This document shows positions 9,248 through 16,319 of a stretch of 64,000 bases of DNA, piece by piece. A model generated the notes under the pieces. That model saw only the letters and a list, made by a program, of their open reading frames with translations, was not told where the DNA came from and did not search any database. The position numbers and the translations under genes are program-made. The DNA is from Marinobacterium lacunae (lineage in GTDB: Bacteria > Pseudomonadota > Gammaproteobacteria > Pseudomonadales > Balneatricaceae). How positions within the stretch are numbered: position 1 is the first letter of the stretch; every line of letters begins with the position of its first letter. The stretch lies in the NCBI RefSeq assembly GCF_000705555.1, contig NZ_JMQN01000021.1:141477-205476 (forward strand). The letters are read 5' to 3'.

Positions 9248-9379
9248 GCTGGCTTGGTCACTGCTGACACAACAGGCTTGGAGGTACAGGTACACATTGA
9301 AGTGAGCGTCGTGGTCTCGTTTGGGTTGGAAGTCTTCGCTTCTGTCTTTGGCTTTATTGCAATCGGCTTGGAGGTGTTT

Positions 9380-9460
9380 ATGAAAAACTCAATCGCTTTC
9401 TTTACTTCGGTAATGGCATGTGTTTGGTGCGGAATTGCGTTCCTGCGGAGTCTCTGGTGA
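9380..9460 (+). CDS. Cassette 6: possible 26-residue hydrophobic peptide
   Basis: A short frame begins with ATG behind GGAGG at ideal spacing and encodes MKNSIAFFTSVMACVWCGIAF plus five residues. It is one hydrophobic helix with a positively charged start and end, like small membrane peptides or type I toxins. Its last third overlaps the tRNA-like sequence that follows. A longer frame without an ATG runs through the same region from the attC site. Coding is uncertain. Confidence 0.3.
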   Translation: MKNSIAFFTSVMACVWCGIAFLRSLW

Positions 9461-9556
9461 GAGAAAATTCCAACCCAAACGAGAGATTAGCGTTCATGAA
9501 TTTGTGCTGCTTGCCAAGAGAGAACGTAGGGGGTTCGATTCCTCCTCTCCGCACCA
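9445..9556 (+). other. Cassette 6: tRNA-like sequence, intact 3' half only
   Basis: The 3' end has tRNA form: a T arm of GGGGG (9529-9533), loop TTCGATT, CCTCC (9541-9545), then an acceptor strand TCTCCGC, a discriminator A and an encoded CCA (9554-9556). Six acceptor bases pair with GCGGAG at 9445-9450. Between them are 78 bases in which I cannot fold a normal D arm or an anticodon arm with a seven-base loop. It may be a decayed tRNA gene, a tRNA 3' fragment captured in a cassette, or a tRNA mimic. Confidence 0.45.
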
Positions 9557-9582
9557 ATTCTTTGGCGTGCATGTGCAATGCG

Positions 9583-9648
9583 CTAACACGTCATTCCAGC
9601 GGACCGTCAAAAGCTTCGCTTTTGGCGTCCGCTGAATTCCAACGTTAT
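9583..9648 (+). other. attC site 7
   Basis: CTAACACGTCATTCCAGCGGACC and GTCCGCTGAATTCCAACGTTA pair around AAAAGCTTCGCTTTT, giving a short and well-formed attC. The core sites are intact. Confidence 0.9.
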
Positions 9649-9916
9649 GTTTCTAAGAGTGCCTGAGAATATGGATGTTGGAACAAAAGTTAAATTGATC
9701 ACTTTCAATGGGACGTTAGAGTCTCCGGATAAATGCGATCCATCCGAGAACTATTGGTCTTTAGTTGGTTCTACTGGCTTAATTTCTAAGGCGGAGAACA
9801 CTCGTGGTCGAGTACTTGTTACGTTCAATGATGAGGCCAGGCTGTTAGGGTTACACTGTCACAATGAAATACCAAATAGCTTGCTAATTCTTGCATCTGA
9901 CTTAGAGGCTATATAA
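9647..9916 (+). CDS. Cassette 7: hypothetical protein
   Basis: The frame starts at ATG 9647, overlapping the attC core (GTTATG), and gives 89 residues. ATG at 9671 is an alternative giving 81 residues (MDVGTKVKLITFNG). The product looks like a small beta-barrel domain (KVKLITFNGTLES, GRVLVTFNDEARLLGLHCH) with no membrane segment. I recognise no family and neither start has a strong ribosome site. Confidence 0.6.
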   Translation: MFLRVPENMDVGTKVKLITFNGTLESPDKCDPSENYWSLVGSTGLISKAENTRGRVLVTFNDEARLLGLHCHNEIPNSLLILASDLEAI

Positions 9917-9928
9917 GTGGATAAAACA

Positions 9929-10011
9929 TAACAAAGCACTGTTGTCGCAACACGTTGTGTTGCTGGGACCTGCGCAGCTACGCTGCTCCGGCCCCAAAGT
10001 GCGGCGTTAAG
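9929..10011 (+). other. attC site 8
   Basis: It runs from TAACAAAGCACTGTTGTCG to AAGTGCGGCGTTAAG. The arms AAAGCACT and AGTGCGGC pair, and inner CAACACGTTGTGTTG and GCGCAGCTACGCTGC elements fold separately. Confidence 0.86.
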
Positions 10012-10036
10012 TTGCAAGTAGGAGTAAGGAGTAAAG

Positions 10037-10756
10037 TTGATATATTTCACAAGAAAAAGGATTAAAAAAGAGGCTTTAGAGCTCCTAGATGAAATTCAGT
10101 CGAGCTCTTTATCTGCTTCTGATGAGGAATTGCAAAAGGAACTTGGTCAACTAATAAATCATGTTTCCTACATTGCAAAAAAAGGTGATGACTTTCTCTT
10201 AAAAAGCGCAAAGATTGCGCTTTCATCGTTACTCAGGTCACCTCCACATCTAGTTGTTGCTAAAGAGGTGAACTCGAATCTGGCTCACAGGAAAAAACCA
10301 CCATATGACAAAATGACCCCTTCAACAAAAGTTATTCTCGGCTTGTGTTTTTGTTTCTATTTTGCTTTTTCGCTTTTGATTGTTGGTGGAACTGGATTCA
10401 AAATTCCAGAGCATTTCTTTGGAGTAAGTAGTTCTCTAATACTTCTAGCCGCAGGAAGTGGTGCCATTGGGAGTATTGTAAGTATTATGAGTCGTGTGGG
10501 AGAGTTCTCTGATATGGAGACAAAAGATCATATGGTCTATTTCTTCACAGGTTTATTTAAGCCTGTAATTGGTACCGCCTTCGCTGTTTTTATATTTTGC
10601 TTAATTAAAGCAGGAATAGTTCCTATTGATTTAGGAAATGAAACTCGTGAAGTTTTAGTGATAAGTGCAATTGCATTTCTCTCAGGTTTTAGTGAGCGTT
10701 TTGCTAGTGATTTTACAAAAAAAGCTGAGAGTACAATCGGTGCTAAAGCAACTTAA
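10037..10756 (+). CDS. Cassette 8: four-helix membrane protein of unknown function
   Basis: The TTG start at 10037 is chosen because AAGGAG lies at proper spacing before it. The 239-residue product has a helical cytoplasmic domain (1-90) and then about four membrane segments (about 98-118, 130-150, 170-195, 205-222). The last segment leads into FLSGFSERFASDF, a motif I associate with membrane proteins of unknown function in which GFSERF ends a helix. The pattern resembles effector membrane proteins of defence systems, but this is inference only. Confidence 0.68.
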   Translation: MIYFTRKRIKKEALELLDEIQSSSLSASDEELQKELGQLINHVSYIAKKGDDFLLKSAKIALSSLLRSPPHLVVAKEVNSNLAHRKKPPYDKMTPSTKVILGLCFCFYFAFSLLIVGGTGFKIPEHFFGVSSSLILLAAGSGAIGSIVSIMSRVGEFSDMETKDHMVYFFTGLFKPVIGTAFAVFIFCLIKAGIVPIDLGNETREVLVISAIAFLSGFSERFASDFTKKAESTIGAKAT

Positions 10757-10818
10757 CAAACAACTGCATCGGATCAATTTACGCTGCGCTCCAATTGACC
10801 GCTGAGTTGGGCGTTATG
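10754..10818 (+). other. attC site 9
   Basis: TTAACAAACAACTGCATCGGATCAATTT at the left matches AATTGACCGCTGAGTTGGGCGTTATG at the right, with a short ACGCTGCGCT centre. It is a compact canonical site. Confidence 0.87.
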
Positions 10819-10871
10819 CAATTAGGTGTAGTTCTGGAGAACTGGAAAATGGGGATCAGGGGGTACGATAA

Positions 10872-12734
10872 ATGAGTATAAAAGTTGAATCTAATGATCT
10901 GAAAGACCGGCAAAAGGCCTTGCATAACTCGATAGAAAGTTTGATGACAAAGCTGCCTGAGGAGAGCGCAACACGGAAACAATTAGCTAATCATCGGGAG
11001 CTTTTTGACGATGCGGTTTCTTATCTCTCAAACTCAGATCAAAGACTGGCATTTATCGGTAACATAGGTACCGGAAAGACAACAGCCATATGCCATCTAC
11101 TTGGCTTGCTAGATGGAGAAGAGCCAATTCTTAGCACGGGTAGCGGTCGGACTACGCTCTGCGAAGTGGAAATCTCTTCTGGTTCTCAACTGGAGATCGA
11201 AGTCACTCCGCATTCCGAAGCTGAAGTAAAGAGCTACCTCACGGACTTTGCTCAGTACTTACTATCAGATATCACAGAATCGGATAATTCAGAGTCATTT
11301 AAACTAAGTGCCGAAGTTGAGAGAGCACTCCGTAACATGCTTGACCTCCGAACATCACGTACAAAAAACCCCGAAGGCAAACGAATCACTACGGACAACG
11401 CTAAAAACTTTGCTGCCAATTACCAATCTGTCGAATTGTTAACAGAGGGGTTGTTGAAACGTATTGATTATACAGCTCGTCATCAAACGCGATTCACTAG
11501 TGATGATGGAGTAGACCAATACGAGTGGTTGCACACAACATTCAAAGCTATCAATAGCTGCACTCATCCGAGCGTTGGGTTATCCAAGCATATACGCATA
11601 TTGGTACCGGTAAAACTCTTCGATAACATCAATTACGCACTGTCAGTAGTTGATACAAAGGGTGTCGATCAGACGGTTAACCGTGCGGATCTTGATAGCT
11701 GTCTTACAGACAATCGTACTGTCAGTGTACTGTGCTGCCGGTTCAACGAAGCGCCCGATAAGACAATGTCAGGATTGCTGAAGCTTGCCAAGGATGCTGG
11801 CCTAAGTCACCGAGTTGCCAAAGAAACCGTATTGTTAATTCTCGATAGGGAGAGTGAAGCTGAAAAAGTTATCGACATAGATGAACCTGTTGGTGATAAA
11901 ACTGAGGGGCGCGAGATCCGTGCTGAGCAGGTCGTTAATGATCTAAGGCACACACTGCAATTAGACAACCTAGATGTGCGATTTTTCGATGTAAAGTCTG
12001 ATGATCCCAAGCAACTTAACAAACTGCTGGTCGAAAAAGTTTCTGTGCTGCGCGGTCAATATGCTCAGAATGTTGTCGATATCGAGAAAGCTATTGTCGA
12101 CATCGAAACTGAACTAGTCTCTCAATCAGCTAAAGCGGCGAAGAATCAGGTTAAGAATACGCTGGAACCTTGGATAAAAAAGGCTCAAGGCTGTTCTCCC
12201 GCGCTAAGAGAATATTTTTTACCATTAATTAATGACATTAAAAACAAGGGTACATATGCCGCTAGTGTTCGAGCTAGTGTTAATCGCAGGGGAGAGTGGC
12301 ATAATCTCGATTACTATCAGCTTTTAGCTACAGGTGCTCGTGAGCAAGTTGTTGATCAAATCGGCACCCTAAAGGATGAATTTATCGTACTAATCGATAA
12401 CATGCTTTCCCAAAATGAGCTCCAACCTGCTTATGCGCTGCTTAAACAGTTAAAACAAACAACTGAGAAACGACTTGGTGATATTTACCAAAAAGCGTTT
12501 GCTAAAGGACGAGCGGTTTATGAAGAGAAGCTTTCATCAGATAATCAGCTCTGGAATGGTTTGTTTCAAGAGTGGGGAATGGGCCCTGGATACAAGGATA
12601 GAGTTTCCGGTAACTCTGAAACCTGGTTTCACACGCGAAAATATCCAGAGTTTGAATCCAGCGTTACTAGACAGGTTTTTGAGGAATGGCAGCGTTATGT
12701 AAATGAAGTGCGAGATATGCTGGGGGCTGAATAG
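10872..12734 (+). CDS. Cassette 9: dynamin-like P-loop GTPase, candidate defence effector
   Basis: The 620-residue product is unusually long for a cassette. The P-loop GNIGTGKTT lies at residues 63-71 and a G3-type DTKG near residue 260, with LLILDRES in the place of a G4 strand. A helical region of about 280 residues follows (predicted coiled segments around 385-420 and 490-560). This layout fits the dynamin/septin-like GTPases, which often belong to anti-phage and membrane-stress systems. No transmembrane segment is evident. The next two cassettes encode Rx4H and HExxH proteins. GTPase assignment is fairly safe; the defence role is inferred. Confidence 0.72.
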   Translation: MSIKVESNDLKDRQKALHNSIESLMTKLPEESATRKQLANHRELFDDAVSYLSNSDQRLAFIGNIGTGKTTAICHLLGLLDGEEPILSTGSGRTTLCEVEISSGSQLEIEVTPHSEAEVKSYLTDFAQYLLSDITESDNSESFKLSAEVERALRNMLDLRTSRTKNPEGKRITTDNAKNFAANYQSVELLTEGLLKRIDYTARHQTRFTSDDGVDQYEWLHTTFKAINSCTHPSVGLSKHIRILVPVKLFDNINYALSVVDTKGVDQTVNRADLDSCLTDNRTVSVLCCRFNEAPDKTMSGLLKLAKDAGLSHRVAKETVLLILDRESEAEKVIDIDEPVGDKTEGREIRAEQVVNDLRHTLQLDNLDVRFFDVKSDDPKQLNKLLVEKVSVLRGQYAQNVVDIEKAIVDIETELVSQSAKAAKNQVKNTLEPWIKKAQGCSPALREYFLPLINDIKNKGTYAASVRASVNRRGEWHNLDYYQLLATGAREQVVDQIGTLKDEFIVLIDNMLSQNELQPAYALLKQLKQTTEKRLGDIYQKAFAKGRAVYEEKLSSDNQLWNGLFQEWGMGPGYKDRVSGNSETWFHTRKYPEFESSVTRQVFEEWQRYVNEVRDMLGAE

Positions 12735-12741
12735 ATATGCA

Positions 12742-12821
12742 TAACAATCGCAGGCACAGCGACGGCTTTTTCGCTGCGGCTTCGCCTCCACTACAAAGCC
12801 GCGCGTGCTGCGGGCGTTAGA
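12742..12821 (+). other. attC site 10
   Basis: TAACAATCGCAGGCACAGCGACGGCTTTT pairs with AAAGCCGCGCGTGCTGCGGGCGTTAGA. The central hairpin is TCGCTGCGGCTTCG. The core sites are canonical. Confidence 0.88.
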
Positions 12822-12833
12822 AATTGAGAGAGC

Positions 12834-13763
12834 ATGAAGAGCAACTTTTTCCTGCAGACCAAGAAACTCCATAGGCTTGAAGAGCTTGACCTCTCATCTT
12901 TGCCGAGTGATTCACTGGTGGAGGTTTTTCAAACTTATGTCGCAAACATGAGTGAGGTGCTTTCTGTCGTTCAGTCGTCTTTTAATCTGATAGTGCACTC
13001 TCAGTTGAGGGAGCGTGCAAATCAAATGTTTCAGAAGAATCATATGCAGGCTTATGCTAATGGCCTTCGTGGCGGCTATCACGAAGACCGAAAGCGCGTG
13101 GAGCAGGAAGCGCAGGAATTAACTAAGGAAGAGTTGGATAAAAATGGTTTTAACGATTCGGAAGTTATAAATAGCGTGGTCGCAACGCTCAATGAGCTCG
13201 AAAAAGACGAGGCGATTGCAACTTCAAATCATTCCACCTTACGTCAAAGCGTGGTTATCCTATGGAGTGCGACAGAAAGTCTCCTTCGAGATTCTGTCAG
13301 AGAATGCCTAAACCAGGACAAGGTCCTTGCAGGTAAATTTTTTGAATCGCCTATAACTAGCCCTTATTGGAATAAAAAAAATATCTCTTACGACCATTTA
13401 ATGGCGTATAACTTTGATCTTTCCGAAAAGCTGGGTGATGTTGCTCTTGAGATAAATGAATGTGCCAACCCTACTTCAATGAGCTCGGCATATGCTTTTC
13501 TCTTGGGCTCAGACTCAGACTCTTATAAGGCAATAAAATCAAAAGAGTTTTTCTATTTTTATAAGCTGCGGAATCTCATCGCACATAAGAATGGAGTAGT
13601 TGATAAAAAATTCAAGGATGAAACAGGGTCTTCGGAGCCTATTGGCGAGAGGATCAGAATGAGCCCTGACATTTTTGATCAGTGTTTTGATGTATCAAAA
13701 TCTCTTGCTACGTCCTTGCTCACGGAAATTTCTAACAATGCCATGCACGCGACAAGCGCGTGA
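12834..13763 (+). CDS. Cassette 10: protein with an Rx4H (HEPN-like) motif
   Basis: The 309-residue product is predicted mostly helical and has no membrane segment. Near the C terminus KLRNLIAHKNG contains Arg246 and His251 in the R-x4-H arrangement that marks HEPN ribonucleases, a common toxic module in abortive infection and toxin-antitoxin systems. The upstream helices (about 135-165, SVVILWSATESLLRD) resemble the first helices of that fold. The gene's last bases and stop codon lie within the next attC. Without a structure search the HEPN call remains probable rather than certain. Confidence 0.62.
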   Translation: MKSNFFLQTKKLHRLEELDLSSLPSDSLVEVFQTYVANMSEVLSVVQSSFNLIVHSQLRERANQMFQKNHMQAYANGLRGGYHEDRKRVEQEAQELTKEELDKNGFNDSEVINSVVATLNELEKDEAIATSNHSTLRQSVVILWSATESLLRDSVRECLNQDKVLAGKFFESPITSPYWNKKNISYDHLMAYNFDLSEKLGDVALEINECANPTSMSSAYAFLLGSDSDSYKAIKSKEFFYFYKLRNLIAHKNGVVDKKFKDETGSSEPIGERIRMSPDIFDQCFDVSKSLATSLLTEISNNAMHATSA

Positions 13764-13777
13764 TGGCTGGCGTTATG
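13733..13777 (+). other. attC site 11
   Basis: It is a very short site: TAACAATGCCATGCACGCG, ACAAG, CGCGTGATGGCTGGCGTTATG. The two arms pair almost completely, so the variable terminal structure is only about five bases. It overlaps the end of the preceding gene. Confidence 0.88.
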
Positions 13778-13801
13778 TCACTTTGAGGAAGCCGGGAATA
13801 A

Positions 13802-14671
13802 ATGGATGAGGGAATGGAGCTGAGCGGAAGGCAAATAGCGGAGTCAGCATTCTCAGATATTGAGAGCTTTTTTTACCGCAGCGCAAAATTCAGAGTTCGA
13901 AGAGAATACGGCCAAAGTAATATGAAATCCCATGCCATGTGCTCCGGCAGTGGTGAAAGAATGCGTATTAGGCTTTCACAGGATTTTTGCGAATTTCAAG
14001 CCGCTTCGATAAGTGACTACATGTTCATCCTAATAGTTCTCTGTCACGAACTGGCTCATTACCTGAACAATCATAACTCCCATGCTGACAAAGAAAAATT
14101 AGACAGCATTGCTGTTGAGGCTCGTGCTGATCATTTTGGCGCTCAAATCTTTATGACTCTGTTAACCTTTGGAAACAAAACTCAGAAAAGTATCCAAGGT
14201 TATCAGTCAGATATGACACAGAAAGCTCTAATTGGAGCTATAGCGGTGGCTATAAATGATGCCTATGAAAAGCTATTTAAGCCATCAGATTCAAGCATGT
14301 ATCCAGATCCAGAGCATAGAGCCAAGCTTCTTATCGTTGGATGCCTTTCATTTTTTAACCGATATTTTAGGCCGCTGCCTGAGGGGTTTGCTATATCATT
14401 TTTAGTCACAGTCATAAGAGTGGCGAGATTCGTCCAAAATACAGATGGTGAAAAGCAACTTGCGGCCGGCGAGATTATTCAGAATAGAATTCACGAAGTT
14501 CATAGAGAGATCGAATCTAAGGCTAGGTTTCGTCTGGATGGCGTGAAATTCGTTTATGGTTATTTCTTGTCCGCTAACTTTGATCAGACAATTGAAGAGC
14601 GTAAAGCCTACAAAGGAAAACTCGACCAAATGATTGGTAGTTGGGGTATCTTGAATGGAGATCAGACATAA
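13802..14671 (+). CDS. Cassette 11: HExxH zinc metalloprotease-like protein
   Basis: The 289-residue product holds HELAH at residues 82-86 and a second conserved block EARAD (Glu106, Asp110), about 20 residues later. This is the arrangement of gluzincin-type zinc peptidases, in which the later Glu is the third zinc ligand. There is no signal peptide, so it probably acts in the cytoplasm. ATG at 13814 is a possible second start. Proteases of this kind occur in defence modules and in regulator cleavage; no target is evident. Confidence 0.68.
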   Translation: MDEGMELSGRQIAESAFSDIESFFYRSAKFRVRREYGQSNMKSHAMCSGSGERMRIRLSQDFCEFQAASISDYMFILIVLCHELAHYLNNHNSHADKEKLDSIAVEARADHFGAQIFMTLLTFGNKTQKSIQGYQSDMTQKALIGAIAVAINDAYEKLFKPSDSSMYPDPEHRAKLLIVGCLSFFNRYFRPLPEGFAISFLVTVIRVARFVQNTDGEKQLAAGEIIQNRIHEVHREIESKARFRLDGVKFVYGYFLSANFDQTIEERKAYKGKLDQMIGSWGILNGDQT

Positions 14672-14736
14672 CAATCGCATGTTGGCGGACTTTTTTTTCG
14701 CTCAGCTACAAATAATCCGCGAATGCAATCGTTAAC
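14669..14736 (+). other. attC site 12
   Basis: TAACAATCGCATGTTGGCGGAC pairs imperfectly with ATCCGCGAATGCAATCGTTAAC. The centre is AT-rich and less structured than in the other sites. Confidence 0.75.
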
Positions 14737-14751
14737 AGGAAAGGAGGGTCT

Positions 14752-15237
14752 GTGACGATACTCATTTCATTTATAAGCTCAGTCATTGCCGCTTTCTTAG
14801 CGCATTATCTTGCCACGTACAGAAATAAGCAAAGTGAGCTATTAAAGTTTCAGATTCAATCTTATTCTAATTTTTTGGCTGCGGCTTCAAGGTTGGCAGT
14901 TTCTAGGCGGATTGGAGAATCTACGAACGAAAATATAGATTTGGTCGCTCTTAATGATGCCAAAAGTAGAATAATAACATGTGGCCACCGTGAAGTTATC
15001 GAAGCTTTGATTAATTTCTGGGATAAGGGAACTACTCTGGAAAGAGAACAAGAGATATTGGCATATAAAAAGCTAATACAAGTTATGCGCACAAACCTTG
15101 GTCATAAAGCACATGATATATTTGATCTGAAAATTTCAGATGCAATATTTAAGCTTGAATCATCTAGTTATTCATTTAAGGCCGATAGGTCTGCTAACAA
15201 ATTACTACAGCCGACTGCTAAAGCGTCGGCTGAGTAA
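14752..15237 (+). CDS. Cassette 12: N-terminally anchored hypothetical protein
   Basis: The GTG start at 14752 follows a strong AAGGAGG. The 161-residue product has one N-terminal membrane helix (about 2-21) followed by a helical cytoplasmic domain containing YSNFLAAASRLAVSRR. The last dozen residues (NKLLQPTAKASAE) are encoded by the attC site, as often happens in cassettes. I know of similar small anchored helical proteins in arrays, but no function. Confidence 0.7.
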   Translation: MTILISFISSVIAAFLAHYLATYRNKQSELLKFQIQSYSNFLAAASRLAVSRRIGESTNENIDLVALNDAKSRIITCGHREVIEALINFWDKGTTLEREQEILAYKKLIQVMRTNLGHKAHDIFDLKISDAIFKLESSSYSFKADRSANKLLQPTAKASAE

Positions 15238-15246
15238 AGCGTTATG
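15195..15246 (+). other. attC site 13
   Basis: CTAACAAATTACTACAGCCGACTGCTAAAGCGTCGGCTGAGTAAAGCGTTATG-type layout: the arms CAGCCGAC and GTCGGCTG pair perfectly around TGCTAAAGC. The core sites are intact. Confidence 0.88.
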
Positions 15247-15277
15247 ATAATTCAGTTAACACAAGGAATATAGATTA

Positions 15278-15670
15278 GTGGAAAAGCAAGAGTTAATGGA
15301 AGTTAATAGCGAAATTGAGCGTATTAATCATCGAGTTGCTAACATAGAGCGTGTTGCAGCCACTATCGAAGAAATAGCAGATAAAGGTGTCGATGCATTT
15401 TGTAAGCATCTAAAACACAAAGAAGAAACTCAGAAAAAGACTCTTGAGCTTGAGAGTGCAAAGCATCAGCGCGAAATAGAGCTAGAAAATACCGTCCATA
15501 AACGTTCAATTTTTATTATTGGTGCCACAGTTTTAGGGGTGGTTGTGTTAGTTCTCACCGCTATGCTTTTAGGACAAATAGAATTGGTTAAAACCATACT
15601 TACATCTAGTTTTGCTGTAGGTGCAGGTTTCGGGCTAAAGGTGGCCCTTAGTGATAAAAGAAAATCATAA
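15278..15670 (+). CDS. Cassette 13: coiled-coil membrane protein
   Basis: The GTG start at 15278 follows AAGGA and gives 130 residues. Residues 1-75 are strongly coiled-coil (repeated Glu/Lys heptads), and two membrane helices follow (about 77-100 and 103-122), ending in a short basic tail. The topology suggests that the coiled coil lies in the cytoplasm. I do not recognise the family; it could sense or oligomerise at the membrane. Confidence 0.68.
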   Translation: MEKQELMEVNSEIERINHRVANIERVAATIEEIADKGVDAFCKHLKHKEETQKKTLELESAKHQREIELENTVHKRSIFIIGATVLGVVVLVLTAMLLGQIELVKTILTSSFAVGAGFGLKVALSDKRKS

Positions 15671-15695
15671 CAAGTGACTGTGGTGTCCAGTCATA
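15668..15695 (+). other. attC site 14, left end only
   Basis: TAACAAGTGACTGTGG follows the last cassette stop as a normal attC start, but no GTTRRRY end is found downstream. The sequence instead meets the transposase remnant at 15700, suggesting that the site was cut by an insertion. Confidence 0.55.
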
Positions 15696-15699
15696 ATAT

Positions 15700-15925
15700 T
15701 TAAGCCGTATTCTCACACCAGCGCTCCTCGTTTTTCAGGAGTGTATTGAGTACCACAATGAGCTTGCGCATGCAGGCAATGATGGCCACTTTAGGCAGTT
15801 TTCCCAAGGCCTTGAGATGCTCGTAGAAGCGTTTGAAAACGGGGGGGCACTGAGTCGATGAGAGCACCGCCATGAACATCGCGGTGCGGATGCGATGGCG
15901 CGCCCACGGATACGGCGCTAGACCT
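15700..15925 (-). pseudogene. C-terminal remnant of an IS110/IS1111-family transposase
   Basis: Read on the minus strand, 15700-15925 stays open and encodes GLAPYPWARHRIRTAMFMAV, then VFKRFYEHLKALGKLPKVA and ACMRKLIVVLNTLL, ending WCENTA. This is the typical end of IS110-family transposases. Stop codons interrupt the frame upstream at about 15930-15955, and the catalytic N-terminal part is missing. It lies where the last attC is broken. A subgroup of IS1111 elements is known to insert into attC sites, so this may be one that inserted there and then decayed. Confidence 0.75.
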
Positions 15926-16026
15926 GCATGACGGTTTCATCAATCTGTGTTTTAACGGTTTTTCTCCATTATCTGCATCGCCAGCAACTGGCTACCGGTC
16001 TCTCGTAAGAGGAAGCTACGATTCAG

Positions 16027-16060
16027 GCACCATAATGATGCTTGCTCCCCAAATTGGTGC
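16027..16060 (+). promoter_or_regulatory. Tandem NtrC-type binding sites upstream of nirB
   Basis: GCACCATAATGATGC (16027-16041) matches the NtrC dyad GCACCA-N3-TGGTGC with one mismatch. TCCCCAAATTGGTGC (16046-16060) has a perfect right half and four of six bases in the left half. They lie about 95-120 bases before the predicted transcription start, the usual enhancer position for sigma-54 promoters. Confidence 0.65.
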
Positions 16061-16125
16061 GATTATTTTGGTGCGTTTTGTTGTCCTTACCCGCCTAACT
16101 CCTTGTAAATCCATAAGATGATAAG

Positions 16126-16142
16126 TTGGCACATGTTGTGCT
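16126..16142 (+). promoter_or_regulatory. Sigma-54 promoter of nirBD
   Basis: TTGGCACATGTTGTGCT has GG at 16128-16129 and GC at 16140-16141 separated by ten bases, and a perfect TGGCAC -24 block. Transcription should start near 16153, six bases before the first leader hairpin. With the NtrC sites upstream, this indicates expression under nitrogen limitation. Confidence 0.75.
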
Positions 16143-16158
16143 TTATGACTTTTCATAA

Positions 16159-16250
16159 CCGGGTCTAGCCCGGAACAGAACAGAATGAACAAAGGCGTTC
16201 ATCGATCAGTTTCCTGAATTTCAGGGTGCTGATGGGTGAGCGCCTTTTTT
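16159..16250 (+). terminator. ANTAR/NasT-type leader with exclusive hairpin and terminator before nirB
   Basis: A first stem, CCGGG and CCCGG, encloses a five-base loop (16159-16173). After an 11-base linker, ATGAAC and GTTCAT enclose the six-base loop AAAGGC (16185-16202), with A at loop position 1 and G at position 4. The terminator pairs AAAGGCGTTCATC and ATCAG with CTGAT and GGTGAGCGCCTTT, one mismatch over 19 positions, and ends in six T residues. Its 5' arm uses the loop and right arm of the second hairpin, so the two cannot form together. The loop and terminator arms are shared with the nasA leader at 2781-2852, which points to joint control by NasT. Confidence 0.75.
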
Positions 16251-16319
16251 CGTTTCCGGGGTTCGCAAACGCCAACGCAGCCTGTCAAAGCGGGCCCGAA
16301 ACAGGTGCACAGGAGCAAC

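Larger units (their letters stand above)
6863..15699 (+). mobile_element. Integron gene-cassette array without a nearby integrase
   Basis: About 14 attC-like sites are spaced 0.3-2 kb apart. Each begins with TAACAA just after a stop codon and ends with GTTA-type core sites just before the next start. Each of the cassettes between them holds one short AT-rich gene, all on the plus strand. The base composition differs sharply from the GC-rich nasA and nirB genes on either side, which supports horizontal acquisition. No intI gene lies in the window, so this is a cluster of attC sites lacking an integrase, or an array whose integrase has been lost or is elsewhere. The array separates the kinase gene from nirB but leaves the nirB promoter whole. 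Confidence 0.88.

Noticed and set aside
9428..9556. A normal tRNA or tmRNA gene
   Set aside because: The T arm and acceptor end are good, but no seven-base anticodon loop on a five-base stem and no D arm could be found, and no tmRNA-type start is present. It is kept only as tRNA-like.
6863..15699. CRISPR array
   Set aside because: The repeated elements are 45-86 bases long, variable, and separated by genes rather than by uniform short spacers, so they are attC sites.
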